Shown in pieces: positions 16,175 through 22,963 of a stretch of DNA of 47,255 bases. A program made the position numbers and the translations under genes. The notes beneath the pieces are model-generated. The model was not told where the DNA came from and made no database searches. It saw only the letters and a program-made list of their open reading frames with translations. How positions within the stretch are numbered: the stretch's first letter is position 1; every line of letters starts with the position of its first letter. This DNA comes from Bacillota bacterium (GTDB lineage: Bacteria; Bacillota; Clostridia; Oscillospirales; Oscillospiraceae), in the NCBI GenBank assembly GCA_029224785.1, contig JAQXVF010000008.1, positions 1-47,255 on the forward strand, given 5' to 3'.

Positions 16175-16870
16175 TTATTCGTAGATCGCCTGGGCGGAGA
16201 AAACCCGCTCCTGGCCGCAGCGGCCGTCCACCCGCACCGTTCCGTTTTCCACGGAATAGCCGATGTCCACTTCCTCCTCCGGTCTGCCCTCGCTGAGATA
16301 GCAGACGGTGAATTCCCGCAGGGTCTTTTCCCGGTGGAAATCCAGAGGCAGCAGATCCTCCACCCAATCCAGATATCGGGCGTTGTTCATGTGGCCGTTC
16401 ACGTCCAGCAGGGAATAGCGGATCCGGCGGCTGGTATGCCGGTCGAACTGCCGGGGCGCCAGGGAGGTCGGATTGGGCAGCTCCAGTCCCCGGATGGTGG
16501 TGACCATGGGCAGGTCCACCTTTCCCGGCAGCACCAGTGCGCGGCTGTCCCGGCGGATCAGCACCCACAGGCTGATGCTGCGGAACAGTTCCCCGCCGTC
16601 ACCGCCGTAGGCCACGGTGGCCCGGGGAAATGCCGCCCGGGTAGGGGGCAGCGCCCAGGTCTCCATACGCACGGTCTCCTCCGCCTGGGGCAGGCGGGTG
16701 ATCTCCACGTGGTGGCGGCTCACCACCCAGACAAGGTCCGGATTCACCAGGTCGTAATGGCTGGTGGCCACATCCTGCACCAGGCCCAGCAGCGCCGACG
16801 GCTTCAGACGACCGAAGGCATCCACATGGAACTGACGGATTTTGTAGGTTTCTTCAAAGATTTTCTCCAT
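16175..16870 (-). CDS. Acyl-[acyl-carrier-protein] thioesterase (FatA/FatB-like)
   Basis: This 231-residue protein has two hot-dog folds (about 1-125 and 145-231). The diagnostic block DVNGHMNNARYLDW, containing the catalytic Asn/His region of acyl-ACP thioesterases, starts the second fold. The enzyme releases free fatty acids from acyl-ACP in the cytoplasm. The gene lies 12 bp after htrA and ends the response regulator-kinase-htrA operon, which suggests a link between envelope stress and lipid supply. The start follows AAGGAAG. Confidence 0.9.
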   Translation of the reverse strand: MEKIFEETYKIRQFHVDAFGRLKPSALLGLVQDVATSHYDLVNPDLVWVVSRHHVEITRLPQAEETVRMETWALPPTRAAFPRATVAYGGDGGELFRSISLWVLIRRDSRALVLPGKVDLPMVTTIRGLELPNPTSLAPRQFDRHTSRRIRYSLLDVNGHMNNARYLDWVEDLLPLDFHREKTLREFTVCYLSEGRPEEEVDIGYSVENGTVRVDGRCGQERVFSAQAIYE

Positions 16871-16882
16871 TGTTACACTTCC

Positions 16883-18133
16883 TTAGCCGGTTGCTTCTTC
16901 CAGGCAGATCGTCAGCGTGACCTGTCCGCTTTTCCGATAGACTACCACCTCTACCAGATCCCCCGCCTCGTGGACATACAGCAGGGAGGTGAGATCGTCT
17001 GTGCTGCGGATCCGTTCTCCGTCAAAGTACAGGAGGATATCCGATTCCCGCAGACCCGCCTCCGCCGCCGGGCTGCCTTCCAGCAGCTCCGTCACAAACA
17101 CGCCGGCAGGCAGATGATAGTAAAGCTGGTAGAAGCTGGATACATTCTCGCAGGAAAAACCCAGGGAGGGCCGTCCGGACACATAGCCCTGGGAGATGAG
17201 CTGCTGCACGATCTCCCGGACGGTGACGCTGGGAATGGCGAAGCCCAGTCCCTCCACCGTAGCGGCGCTGACGGAGTTGCTGATCTTCATGGTATTGATG
17301 CCCACCACCTGACCGTAGCAGTTGAGCAGGGGACCGCCGGAATTGCCGGAATTCAGGGCCGCATTGGTCTGGATCAGGGTCATAGTCCGCCCATCCACGG
17401 TCACATCCCGGTTGATGGCGGAGACGATGCCGTCGGTCATGGTGCCCCGGAAGCGGATGCCCAGGGGATCGCCGATGGCCACCACGCTGTCGCCTACCTG
17501 CAGGCTGGAGGAGTCGCCGAACTGGGCGCTCTGAAGGCCGGATGCCTCGATTTTCAGCACCGCCAGGTCCGATACCCGGTCCATGCCCACCAGGGCCGCA
17601 TCAAAGGACCGGCTGTCGCTGAGCAGCACGGCAAAGGTAAGGCCGTCCTCCACCACATGGCAGTTGGTGACGATATAGCCGTCGGAGGACAGGATCACCC
17701 CGGTGCCGGTAGCGCTGCCGTCGTTGCCCTGGGTGGTGATGGATACCACCGAATCGATGGTCTGCCGGTAGATCTCCTGCAGGGACAGCCCGCCCTCCTG
17801 GGGCACATTGGGCACCGAGGCAGGGGAGGCGGCGATCTCCATCCGGTAATCACTCAGCAGCGAATCCGGGGCCGCTGCCTTTGTCTCCGGGGTCAGACTG
17901 TCATAGGCGGCAGTCCGCGGCTCCGTTTCCGCCACGGCGGACAGCGTAGGGGCCGTGGTCTCCCGGGTATCCTCCCTGTCCGAGCCGAAATTTCCCACGG
18001 CAGTGGAATATCCCAGCCACGCCAAAACCAGCACCAGAAGGATGGCCACCAGACCGGTATGATCCTTGGGCGGCCGGGTACTGCCGGTTTCGTAGCAGTC
18101 CCTGTCCCAGCTCTGGTCGTCAAATTTGCTCAT
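16883..18133 (-). CDS. HtrA/DegP-like membrane-anchored serine protease (S1C)
   Basis: The protein has 416 residues. A short cytoplasmic part is followed by one membrane helix (about 27-46), a linker, a trypsin-like domain and one PDZ domain (about 315-400). The catalytic triad is visible as His159 (TNCHVVEDG), Asp189 (SDLAVLKI) and Ser265 (NSGNSGGPL). Extracytoplasmic HtrA proteins degrade misfolded envelope proteins. The start is ATG 18133: GGAGGA touches the ATG at 18139 but is correctly spaced for the second one. It follows the histidine kinase by about 20 bp, so it is a likely target and partner of that system. Confidence 0.93.
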   Translation of the reverse strand: MSKFDDQSWDRDCYETGSTRPPKDHTGLVAILLVLVLAWLGYSTAVGNFGSDREDTRETTAPTLSAVAETEPRTAAYDSLTPETKAAAPDSLLSDYRMEIAASPASVPNVPQEGGLSLQEIYRQTIDSVVSITTQGNDGSATGTGVILSSDGYIVTNCHVVEDGLTFAVLLSDSRSFDAALVGMDRVSDLAVLKIEASGLQSAQFGDSSSLQVGDSVVAIGDPLGIRFRGTMTDGIVSAINRDVTVDGRTMTLIQTNAALNSGNSGGPLLNCYGQVVGINTMKISNSVSAATVEGLGFAIPSVTVREIVQQLISQGYVSGRPSLGFSCENVSSFYQLYYHLPAGVFVTELLEGSPAAEAGLRESDILLYFDGERIRSTDDLTSLLYVHEAGDLVEVVVYRKSGQVTLTICLEEATG

Positions 18134-18154
18134 GTTCATTCCTCCGGAACAAGT

Positions 18155-19588
18155 TTATCGGTTTTCCAGCGGCATGGTAAAGGTAAATTCCGTAACCCCA
18201 TCCCGGCTGGTGACGGAGATGTCCTCTCCGTGGGAACAGACGATGGTTTTCACGATGTACAGGCCCAGGCCCCATCCGTCCCGGTTCTGAGAGCGGCTCT
18301 TGTCCAGCTTGTGGAACCGGTCAAACACCAGAGGCAGCTCCTCGGGGGGAATGGTATCTCCCTGGTTCCGGACGGAGACATAGGCTTTTCCGCCGCCCTC
18401 CTGGATCCGCAGGGTCAGCGCACCCTCCCGGGGGCTGAACTTCACCGCATTGTCCAGCAGGTTGTAGATCACCTGGGTGATGTAGTCCCGGCAGGCCCGG
18501 ATATGCACCGGATGCTCCGGCATTTCCACATGGACATTCAGGGCCTTGTCGTTGATCTTCTGTTCAAAGGTAATCAGCACCTGGCCGGCACATTCCTCCA
18601 CGTCAAAAACAGACTTCTTTTCCTCCGGAATGCCTCCCTGGTCCTGAAGCTGGGAGATGTCCAGCATACTGCGGACCAGCCGGCTCAGCCGCTTGGTCTC
18701 ATCGGACACGATCTGCATATAGTGACGCTGCTTTTCCGGCGGAATGGTGCCGTCCAGGATCCCGTCCACATAGCCGCCGATGGTGGTCATGGGGGTTTTC
18801 AGCTCGTGGGACACATTGGCCACAAACTGCTGCCGCTGGTACTCGCTCTTCTGCAGGGAAGAGGCCATGTTGTTGAAGGCCAGCGCCAGCTCCGTCACCT
18901 CCGCCGGGGCATCCTGGGAGACATTCACCCGGGCATTCAGATCTCCGTGACCGAACGCGTTGGCCACCTTGGCCATCTGCCGCAGGGGAGAGCTGTTCCG
19001 GCTGGCGAAAAAGGTGGTAAAAATGATGCAGAGAATGACCACGATCAACGTGACATATAGATAAATGTCCCCAAAGGACCGCATCATATCCCGAATGGCC
19101 TGCACCGGGGTGGAAACAATGACCAGGCCGATGGCGGCCTGGGTCTCATAGTCCCGGATGGGCACGGCAAGCACATAGCGGGTATCCTCGTACAGACCCC
19201 GGAACACGCCGGTGTCCTCCACCCGTCCGGTGCGCAGCACCTCCTCCACATACTCCCGGCTGACGCTGCAGCCCTGATGCTCGCACCCCATGGGGGAGTC
19301 GGAGCACAGCAGCACCTTTCCCTCCCGGTCGCAGATCACCGCATCCGCAGAGGAGACCCGGTTGGCCACCGTCAGATTCACAAAAAAGCTGGGGGCGGTC
19401 ATCGTGCCCTCGGATTCATAGGCTGCCGCCAAGGCGGAGATCACCTCCGCATCGGCATCCAGATTCTCCATGGTCCGCTTCTGAAAAAAGTCCCGGGCGA
19501 GCACCTCAAACGCCACGCCCATGGCGAACATGGCCACCATCAGCAGCACCAGCGTGGTGGTCAGGTTCCGGGCGAAGGAGGTCTTCAT
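18155..19588 (-). CDS. Membrane sensor histidine kinase
   Basis: The protein has 477 residues. Membrane helices at about 9-30 and 174-196 enclose an outside sensor domain with a Cys pair (MGCEHQGCSVS). A HAMP domain follows (about 198-250), then HisKA with FVANVSHELKTPMTT (phospho-acceptor His261). The HATPase_c domain has the N box QVIYNLLDNAVKFSP and the G2 box GWGLGLYIVK. It phosphorylates the OmpR-type regulator encoded upstream. The 403 bp separating the two genes hold a MITE-like repeat and a set of direct repeats, which is unusual for such a pair. Confidence 0.94.
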   Translation of the reverse strand: MKTSFARNLTTTLVLLMVAMFAMGVAFEVLARDFFQKRTMENLDADAEVISALAAAYESEGTMTAPSFFVNLTVANRVSSADAVICDREGKVLLCSDSPMGCEHQGCSVSREYVEEVLRTGRVEDTGVFRGLYEDTRYVLAVPIRDYETQAAIGLVIVSTPVQAIRDMMRSFGDIYLYVTLIVVILCIIFTTFFASRNSSPLRQMAKVANAFGHGDLNARVNVSQDAPAEVTELALAFNNMASSLQKSEYQRQQFVANVSHELKTPMTTIGGYVDGILDGTIPPEKQRHYMQIVSDETKRLSRLVRSMLDISQLQDQGGIPEEKKSVFDVEECAGQVLITFEQKINDKALNVHVEMPEHPVHIRACRDYITQVIYNLLDNAVKFSPREGALTLRIQEGGGKAYVSVRNQGDTIPPEELPLVFDRFHKLDKSRSQNRDGWGLGLYIVKTIVCSHGEDISVTSRDGVTEFTFTMPLENR

Positions 19589-19651
19589 CCGGCCACCACC
19601 TCGAACTTATATCGCACTTTGCGTGCCTCAATATGTTTTTCTAACATTATC

Positions 19652-19702
19652 TTACCTCATTTAACCTCATTTCGTTCAGGGGTCAACCGCATTTAACCTC
19701 AT
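19652..19702. promoter_or_regulatory. Direct repeats upstream of the kinase gene, candidate response-regulator box
   Basis: TTAACCTCAT occurs at 19661-19670 and 19693-19702. Each copy is directly preceded by a degenerate copy (TTACCTCAT at 19652-19660, TCAACCGCAT at 19683-19692), giving two tandem pairs with about 10-bp period. Such head-to-tail repeats are typical of OmpR/PhoB-type binding sites. They lie 64-114 bp upstream of the kinase ATG, next to a GATAAT that could serve as -10 on the minus strand (19646-19651). Autoregulation is inferred. Confidence 0.55.
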
Positions 19703-19801
19703 TTAATCCCACAAAAAGGGTTTTACGTCAGCATTGCGGTAGTTTTTGTGGTAGTTTATTTTCGATTTTGCTGGAATTCCAGCAAGTTAACTGGTGCGGG
19801 A

Positions 19802-19980
19802 GCGCCCAAGGCTCCCTTGTGTAAAGGGAGCTGTCAAAAATCTTCCGATTTTTGACTGAGGGATTGTTACCGCAGTACGATTTCGCATTGGTTTTTCAAT
19901 AGAACGAATACCTACCGCACAATCCCTCCGTCACGGCTTACACCGTGCCACCTCCCTTTACACAAGGGAGGCTTTGGCGC
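19802..19980. mobile_element. MITE-like palindromic repeat, copy 1
   Basis: This 179-bp element has no coding capacity. Its ends are inverted repeats of about 34 nt: GCGCCCAAGGCTCCCTTG on the left and, read in reverse, GCGCCAAAGCCTCCCTTG on the right. Each end folds by itself (GCTCCCTT/AAGGGAGC and CCTCCCTT/AAGGGAGG). Inner parts also pair (GAGGGATTGT with ACAATCCCTC). The layout hairpin-GGGAGCTG-hairpin-GACTGAGGG is shared with the copy at 46965-47065. It separates the response regulator gene from its kinase gene. Confidence 0.75.
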
Positions 19981-19991
19981 GGTGCATAACT

Positions 19992-20678
19992 TCAGAGCAC
20001 CTCGAATTTATAGCCCACGCCCCACACGGTTTTCAGGCTCCACTGGTCGCTGACGCCCTCCAGCTTTTCCCGCAGGCGCTTGACGTGGACGTCCACCGTC
20101 CGGGAGTCGCCGAAGTAGTCGAAGCCCCACACCTCGTCCAGAAGCTGGTTCCGGGTGTACACCCGGTTGGGAGAGGAGGCCAGGTAGAACAGCAGCTCCA
20201 TCTCCTTGGGCGGTGTATCCACCTTTTTGCCGTTGACGATCAGCTCGAAGGAGTCCATGTCGATGACCAGCTTGTCGAAGCTCAGCCGCTTTGCCTTGCT
20301 CTGCTCCTCCGCACCGGTGCTGCGGCGCAGCACAGCCTCCACCCGGGCCAGGACCTCCCGCATCTCAAAGGGCTTGGTGATGTAATCGTCGGCGCCGGAT
20401 TTCAGGCCGTTGACCTTGTCATCGGTCTCCCCTTTGGCAGTGAGCATGATGATGGGCGTTTTGCTCTCGGCACGGATGGTGCGGCACAGGGTCCAGCCGT
20501 CCATGACGGGCATCATCACGTCCAGCAGCACCAGGTCCGGCTTGATGGACCGGAATCTGGCAAGGCCCTGGCCGCCGTCCCCCGCAACGGTCACGGCGTA
20601 GCCCTCCTTTTCCAGATAAAGCTGCAGCAGCTCCGCAATGTTCTTCTCGTCCTCTACCACCAGTACAGATGTTGCCAT
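19992..20678 (-). CDS. OmpR/PhoB family response regulator
   Basis: The protein has 228 residues. The receiver domain (1-120) has the acidic pocket VVEDE, phospho-acceptor Asp53 in LVLLDVMMPVMDGW, and the conserved Lys in DDYITKPF. The C-terminal winged helix contains YTRNQLLDEVWGFDYFGDSRTVDVH, typical of the PhoB class. The ATG at 20678 follows GAAGGGAGA. It is the first gene of the operon with the histidine kinase, HtrA and thioesterase, and is divergent from uppP. A role in envelope homeostasis is inferred from these neighbours. Confidence 0.94.
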   Translation of the reverse strand: MATSVLVVEDEKNIAELLQLYLEKEGYAVTVAGDGGQGLARFRSIKPDLVLLDVMMPVMDGWTLCRTIRAESKTPIIMLTAKGETDDKVNGLKSGADDYITKPFEMREVLARVEAVLRRSTGAEEQSKAKRLSFDKLVIDMDSFELIVNGKKVDTPPKEMELLFYLASSPNRVYTRNQLLDEVWGFDYFGDSRTVDVHVKRLREKLEGVSDQWSLKTVWGVGYKFEVL

Positions 20679-20718
20679 GGTTTTTTCTCCCTTCCGCGCA
20701 TTGTTTGTATTTTTCCTC

Positions 20719-20779
20719 ATTATAACGCTTTTTTTGGAATTGAAGTGAACAAATTGTAAAGGATCTCCCCTCAATTTGT
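20719..20779. promoter_or_regulatory. Response regulator promoter region with an inverted repeat
   Basis: On the minus strand a perfect TATAAT (20719-20724) has no good -35, which suggests activator dependence. Upstream lies an inverted repeat, ACAAATTG (20749-20756) and CAATTTGT (20772-20779), 17 bp ahead of the uppP -35. It is a candidate operator for one or both divergent genes. Confidence 0.45.
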
Positions 20780-20796
20780 GAACAGGGATTTTCCCC

Positions 20797-20825
20797 TTGA
20801 AAAAAGGCGGTTTTGGGAGTATGAT
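20797..20825 (+). promoter_or_regulatory. Predicted uppP promoter
   Basis: TTGAAA (20797-20802) and TATGAT (20820-20825) are separated by 17 bp. The ATG lies 43 bp downstream. Confidence 0.7.
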
Positions 20826-20868
20826 GGTATCATCCTCCGGAATCGAAAACACCGAAAGGAGCAACAAA

Positions 20869-21705
20869 ATGATCGAACTGCTGAAAGCGATTCTCTTCGG
20901 CATTGTGGAGGGCATCACGGAATGGCTTCCCATCTCCTCCACCGGACACCTGATCCTGCTGGACCAGGTGGTAAAGCTCAATGTCAGCGATGAATTCTAC
21001 TCCATGTTCCAGGTGGTGATCCAGCTCGGTGCCATCCTGGCTGTGATCCTGCTGTTCTTCCGAAAGCTGAACCCCTTTGACCCTGCAAAAACCCCCTCTC
21101 AGAAACAAGAGACCTGGAGCCTGTGGTTCAAGGTGGTGGTCTCCATCCTTCCCTCCGCCGTGGTGGGAATCCTGCTGGACGACTGGATGGACGCCCATCT
21201 GATGAACTATGTGGTGGTGGCCGCCATGCTGATCCTCTACGGCGTGGCCTTCATCTATGTGGAGTACCAGAACCGGGAGAAGCCCCCCGCCATCCGCCGG
21301 GTGGGCGGCATTGACTACCGGACGGCCCTGCTCATCGGCTGCTTCCAGTGCCTGAGCCTGATCCCCGGCACCTCCCGCTCCGGCTCCACCATTCTGGGCG
21401 GCATTCTGCTGGGGGTATCCCGCAGCGCGGCTGCGGAGTTCTCCTTCTTCATGGCCATCCCCACCATGCTGGGCGCCTCGGCTCTGAAGCTGCTGAAATT
21501 CCTCCTCAGCGGAGTGTCCGTCACCGGTACGGAGATCATGGTGCTGGTTGTGGGATCCCTGGTCTCTTTCCTGGTCTCCCTGTTTGTGATCCGGGGTCTG
21601 ATGCGCTACGTCCGCAAGCACAGCTTCTCCGCCTTCGGAGTCTACCGCATTTTCCTGGGCATTGTGGTGCTGGGCTTTGCCATTGTCTCCGCCCTGATGA
21701 AATAA
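20869..21705 (+). CDS. uppP: Undecaprenyl-diphosphatase UppP/BacA
   Basis: This 278-residue integral membrane enzyme dephosphorylates undecaprenyl pyrophosphate to recycle the lipid carrier for peptidoglycan synthesis. Both BacA signatures are present: EGITEWLPISSTGHL (residues 14-28, with the catalytic Glu pair region and SSTGH) and PGTSRSGSTI in the second half. About eight membrane helices are predicted from the hydrophobic pattern. ATG 20869 follows AAAGGAG. It is known to confer bacitracin tolerance in many bacteria. A terminator follows at 21735. Confidence 0.97.
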   Translation: MIELLKAILFGIVEGITEWLPISSTGHLILLDQVVKLNVSDEFYSMFQVVIQLGAILAVILLFFRKLNPFDPAKTPSQKQETWSLWFKVVVSILPSAVVGILLDDWMDAHLMNYVVVAAMLILYGVAFIYVEYQNREKPPAIRRVGGIDYRTALLIGCFQCLSLIPGTSRSGSTILGGILLGVSRSAAAEFSFFMAIPTMLGASALKLLKFLLSGVSVTGTEIMVLVVGSLVSFLVSLFVIRGLMRYVRKHSFSAFGVYRIFLGIVVLGFAIVSALMK

Positions 21706-21734
21706 CGGTCCATACCGCCTCGGAAATGCATTTA

Positions 21735-21766
21735 CGCCGCCGGAAAACCCGGCGGCGTGCTTTTTT
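21735..21766. terminator. uppP/remB terminator
   Basis: CGCCGCCGG and CCGGCGGCG form a 9-bp stem (21735-21743 with 21749-21757), followed by TGCTTTTTT. It lies between convergent genes. Confidence 0.9.
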
Positions 21767-21769
21767 CAA

Positions 21770-22027
21770 TTATCGGATGGGGTGCCGATGCAGTCTTCTT
21801 GCCAGGGTAGCTCCGGTGAGGGAGGACAGGTACACCCTGGGCATTCCGTACTCCACGGTCAAAAGGAAGCTGCGGGGCAGATCGTCGCAGGGGACCACCT
21901 GGCCCTCTTCCTCGGCTTTTTTCAGAAAATCCCGGGTCCGGCGGGAAGTGGTGGTGTTGTCCAGATCAAAGACGCCGATGACCGACTCCTGCCGGACGGC
22001 CATATCGCTGCCGATGGAAAGATACAT
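21770..22027 (-). CDS. remB: RemB-like extracellular matrix regulator (DUF370)
   Basis: The protein has 85 residues with the DUF370 pattern MYLSIGSDM, VIGVFDLDNTTTS and TRDFLKKAEEEG. In Bacillus, RemA and RemB are small DNA-binding or related proteins that affect biofilm matrix genes, and remB (yaaB) lies between recF and gyrB. Here it is about 17 kb from recF and forms an operon with a zinc-ribbon membrane protein, with a 1-bp gap. The downstream target is unknown. Confidence 0.88.
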   Translation of the reverse strand: MYLSIGSDMAVRQESVIGVFDLDNTTTSRRTRDFLKKAEEEGQVVPCDDLPRSFLLTVEYGMPRVYLSSLTGATLARRLHRHPIR

Positions 22028-22028
22028 A

Positions 22029-22442
22029 TCAGCTCTTCCTCATAAATCTCTCCCCGCACCGGGGGCAGGTGATCATGATCTTGCCCTTGCCCCGGGGCAC
22101 ACGGCTCATCTGCCGGCATTTTGGGCAGGTAAAGTAGCGGTGGTGCCGGTCCTTCAGGCAATTCCAATACTGGAGGAAACGGCGGTTCTCCTCGTAGCGC
22201 CGGTAGGTATTCCGGGACATACAGCGAAACAGCGCCCAGAACAGCAGTCCGTAGGAAATGAGAGCCAGCAGGGAACTGATCAGCACATTTCGGACCAGGG
22301 AGGCTCCCAGCGAGAACACCAGACCCGTCACCAGAATCGCAATATTCAGTTTGTCCGCGCCGTAACGTCCCGCCATCAGCCTGGAAATCCCATAGCGGAA
22401 GGACTCTGCCAGCCGGCGGAGGAAACTGCTGATTTGGTTCAT
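22029..22442 (-). CDS. Small membrane protein with C-terminal zinc ribbon
   Basis: The protein has 137 residues. A hydrophobic region of about two helices (residues 34-75, ILVTGLVFSLGASL and ISSLLALISYGLLFWALF) precedes a basic segment. A treble-clef zinc ribbon closes it, with FTCPKCRQMSRVPRG and ITCPRCGERF (two CPxC pairs about 20 residues apart). ATG 22442 follows GAGGGTG. The gene is cotranscribed with remB from the promoter at 22471-22499. No established function is known to me; zinc binding is inferred from the cysteines. Confidence 0.75.
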   Translation of the reverse strand: MNQISSFLRRLAESFRYGISRLMAGRYGADKLNIAILVTGLVFSLGASLVRNVLISSLLALISYGLLFWALFRCMSRNTYRRYEENRRFLQYWNCLKDRHHRYFTCPKCRQMSRVPRGKGKIMITCPRCGERFMRKS

Positions 22443-22470
22443 GGAATCACCCTCACAATGGAATGCTTTT

Positions 22471-22499
22471 ATTATAGTTTCCCCATTTCCGGATTTCAA
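22471..22499 (-). promoter_or_regulatory. Strong predicted promoter of the zinc-ribbon/remB operon
   Basis: The minus strand shows TTGAAA and a perfect TATAAT with 17-bp spacing, 28 bp from the ATG. Confidence 0.75.
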
Positions 22500-22635
22500 C
22501 CGTTTTTTCCATTGTTTACGGATTGTTTATTTTTGAAATTTGCAAACCCGTCCGCCTGAGGGCTTTTCTTTTTCGCCGGAATCTGCTATAGTAAGAGCAG
22601 GGCCGGCCCGGCCGAAATCAGAAAGGGGAACCAAC

Positions 22636-22854
22636 ATGGACATCAAAGCCAAGATTGAAGAAATCGTGAAGAAGCTGCAGTCCGACAAGGCGCTGCAGGA
22701 GGCCTTCCGGAAGGATCCGGTGAAGGCTCTGGAGAGCCTGCTGGGGGTGGATCTGCCCGACGACCAGATCCACGCCATCATCAACGGCGTCAAGGCAAAG
22801 CTGGATCTGGACAAGCTCAGCGGCGCTCTGGGCAAGCTGGGATTCGGAAAATAA
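22636..22854 (+). CDS. Small helical protein resembling NHLP/Nif11-type leader peptides
   Basis: The protein has 72 residues, starting at ATG 22636 after GAAAGGGG. It has a Lys-rich amphipathic helix at the start, then FRKDPVKALESLLGVDLPDD, which recalls the DP..ALe.lLGV.lP pattern of nitrile-hydratase-like leader peptides. A basic Gly-containing tail follows (SGALGKLGFGK). There is a TATAGT -10 at 22587-22592 and a terminator immediately after, so it is a stand-alone unit. No maturase, protease or transporter of a RiPP cluster is nearby. It may be a RiPP-like precursor or simply a small cytoplasmic protein; I do not know its function. Confidence 0.7.
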   Translation: MDIKAKIEEIVKKLQSDKALQEAFRKDPVKALESLLGVDLPDDQIHAIINGVKAKLDLDKLSGALGKLGFGK

Positions 22855-22857
22855 AAG

Positions 22858-22904
22858 AGCAAAACGCGTCCGGTGGATAACACGCCGGGCGCGTTTGCTT
22901 TGTC
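22858..22904 (+). terminator. Terminator of the small leader-like gene
   Basis: Arms at 22858-22873 and 22885-22899 (AAACGCG with CGCGTTT at the core, extended by AGC/GCT) form a hairpin 4 bp after the stop. The T tract is poor (GCTTTG). Confidence 0.65.
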
Positions 22905-22930
22905 CGCATGAAACGCACTTTTGTCAAGTA

Positions 22931-22956
22931 AAAGACCGGCTTTCGCCGGTCTTTTT
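22931..22956. terminator. Bidirectional terminator after nfnB
   Basis: AAAGACCGGC and GCCGGTCTTT pair perfectly around TTTC, followed by TTT; A tracts precede it. It lies 7 bp after the nfnB stop. Confidence 0.9.
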
Positions 22957-22963
22957 CATATTT

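Noticed and set aside
16109-19060. A 983-codon open frame on the plus strand
   Set aside because: It lies antisense to the thioesterase, htrA and kinase genes, is rich in His, Gly, Gln and Arg as expected for the reverse of GC-rich coding DNA, and has no domain or ribosome site.
19652-19702. A small CRISPR-like array of TTAACCTCAT repeats
   Set aside because: Units are only 10 bp and nearly contiguous, without spacers of CRISPR length and without cas genes. A regulator binding site is more likely.
22863-22900. A DnaA box within GGTGGATAAC after the small leader-like gene
   Set aside because: Only part of the 9-mer matches and it lies in a terminator loop.
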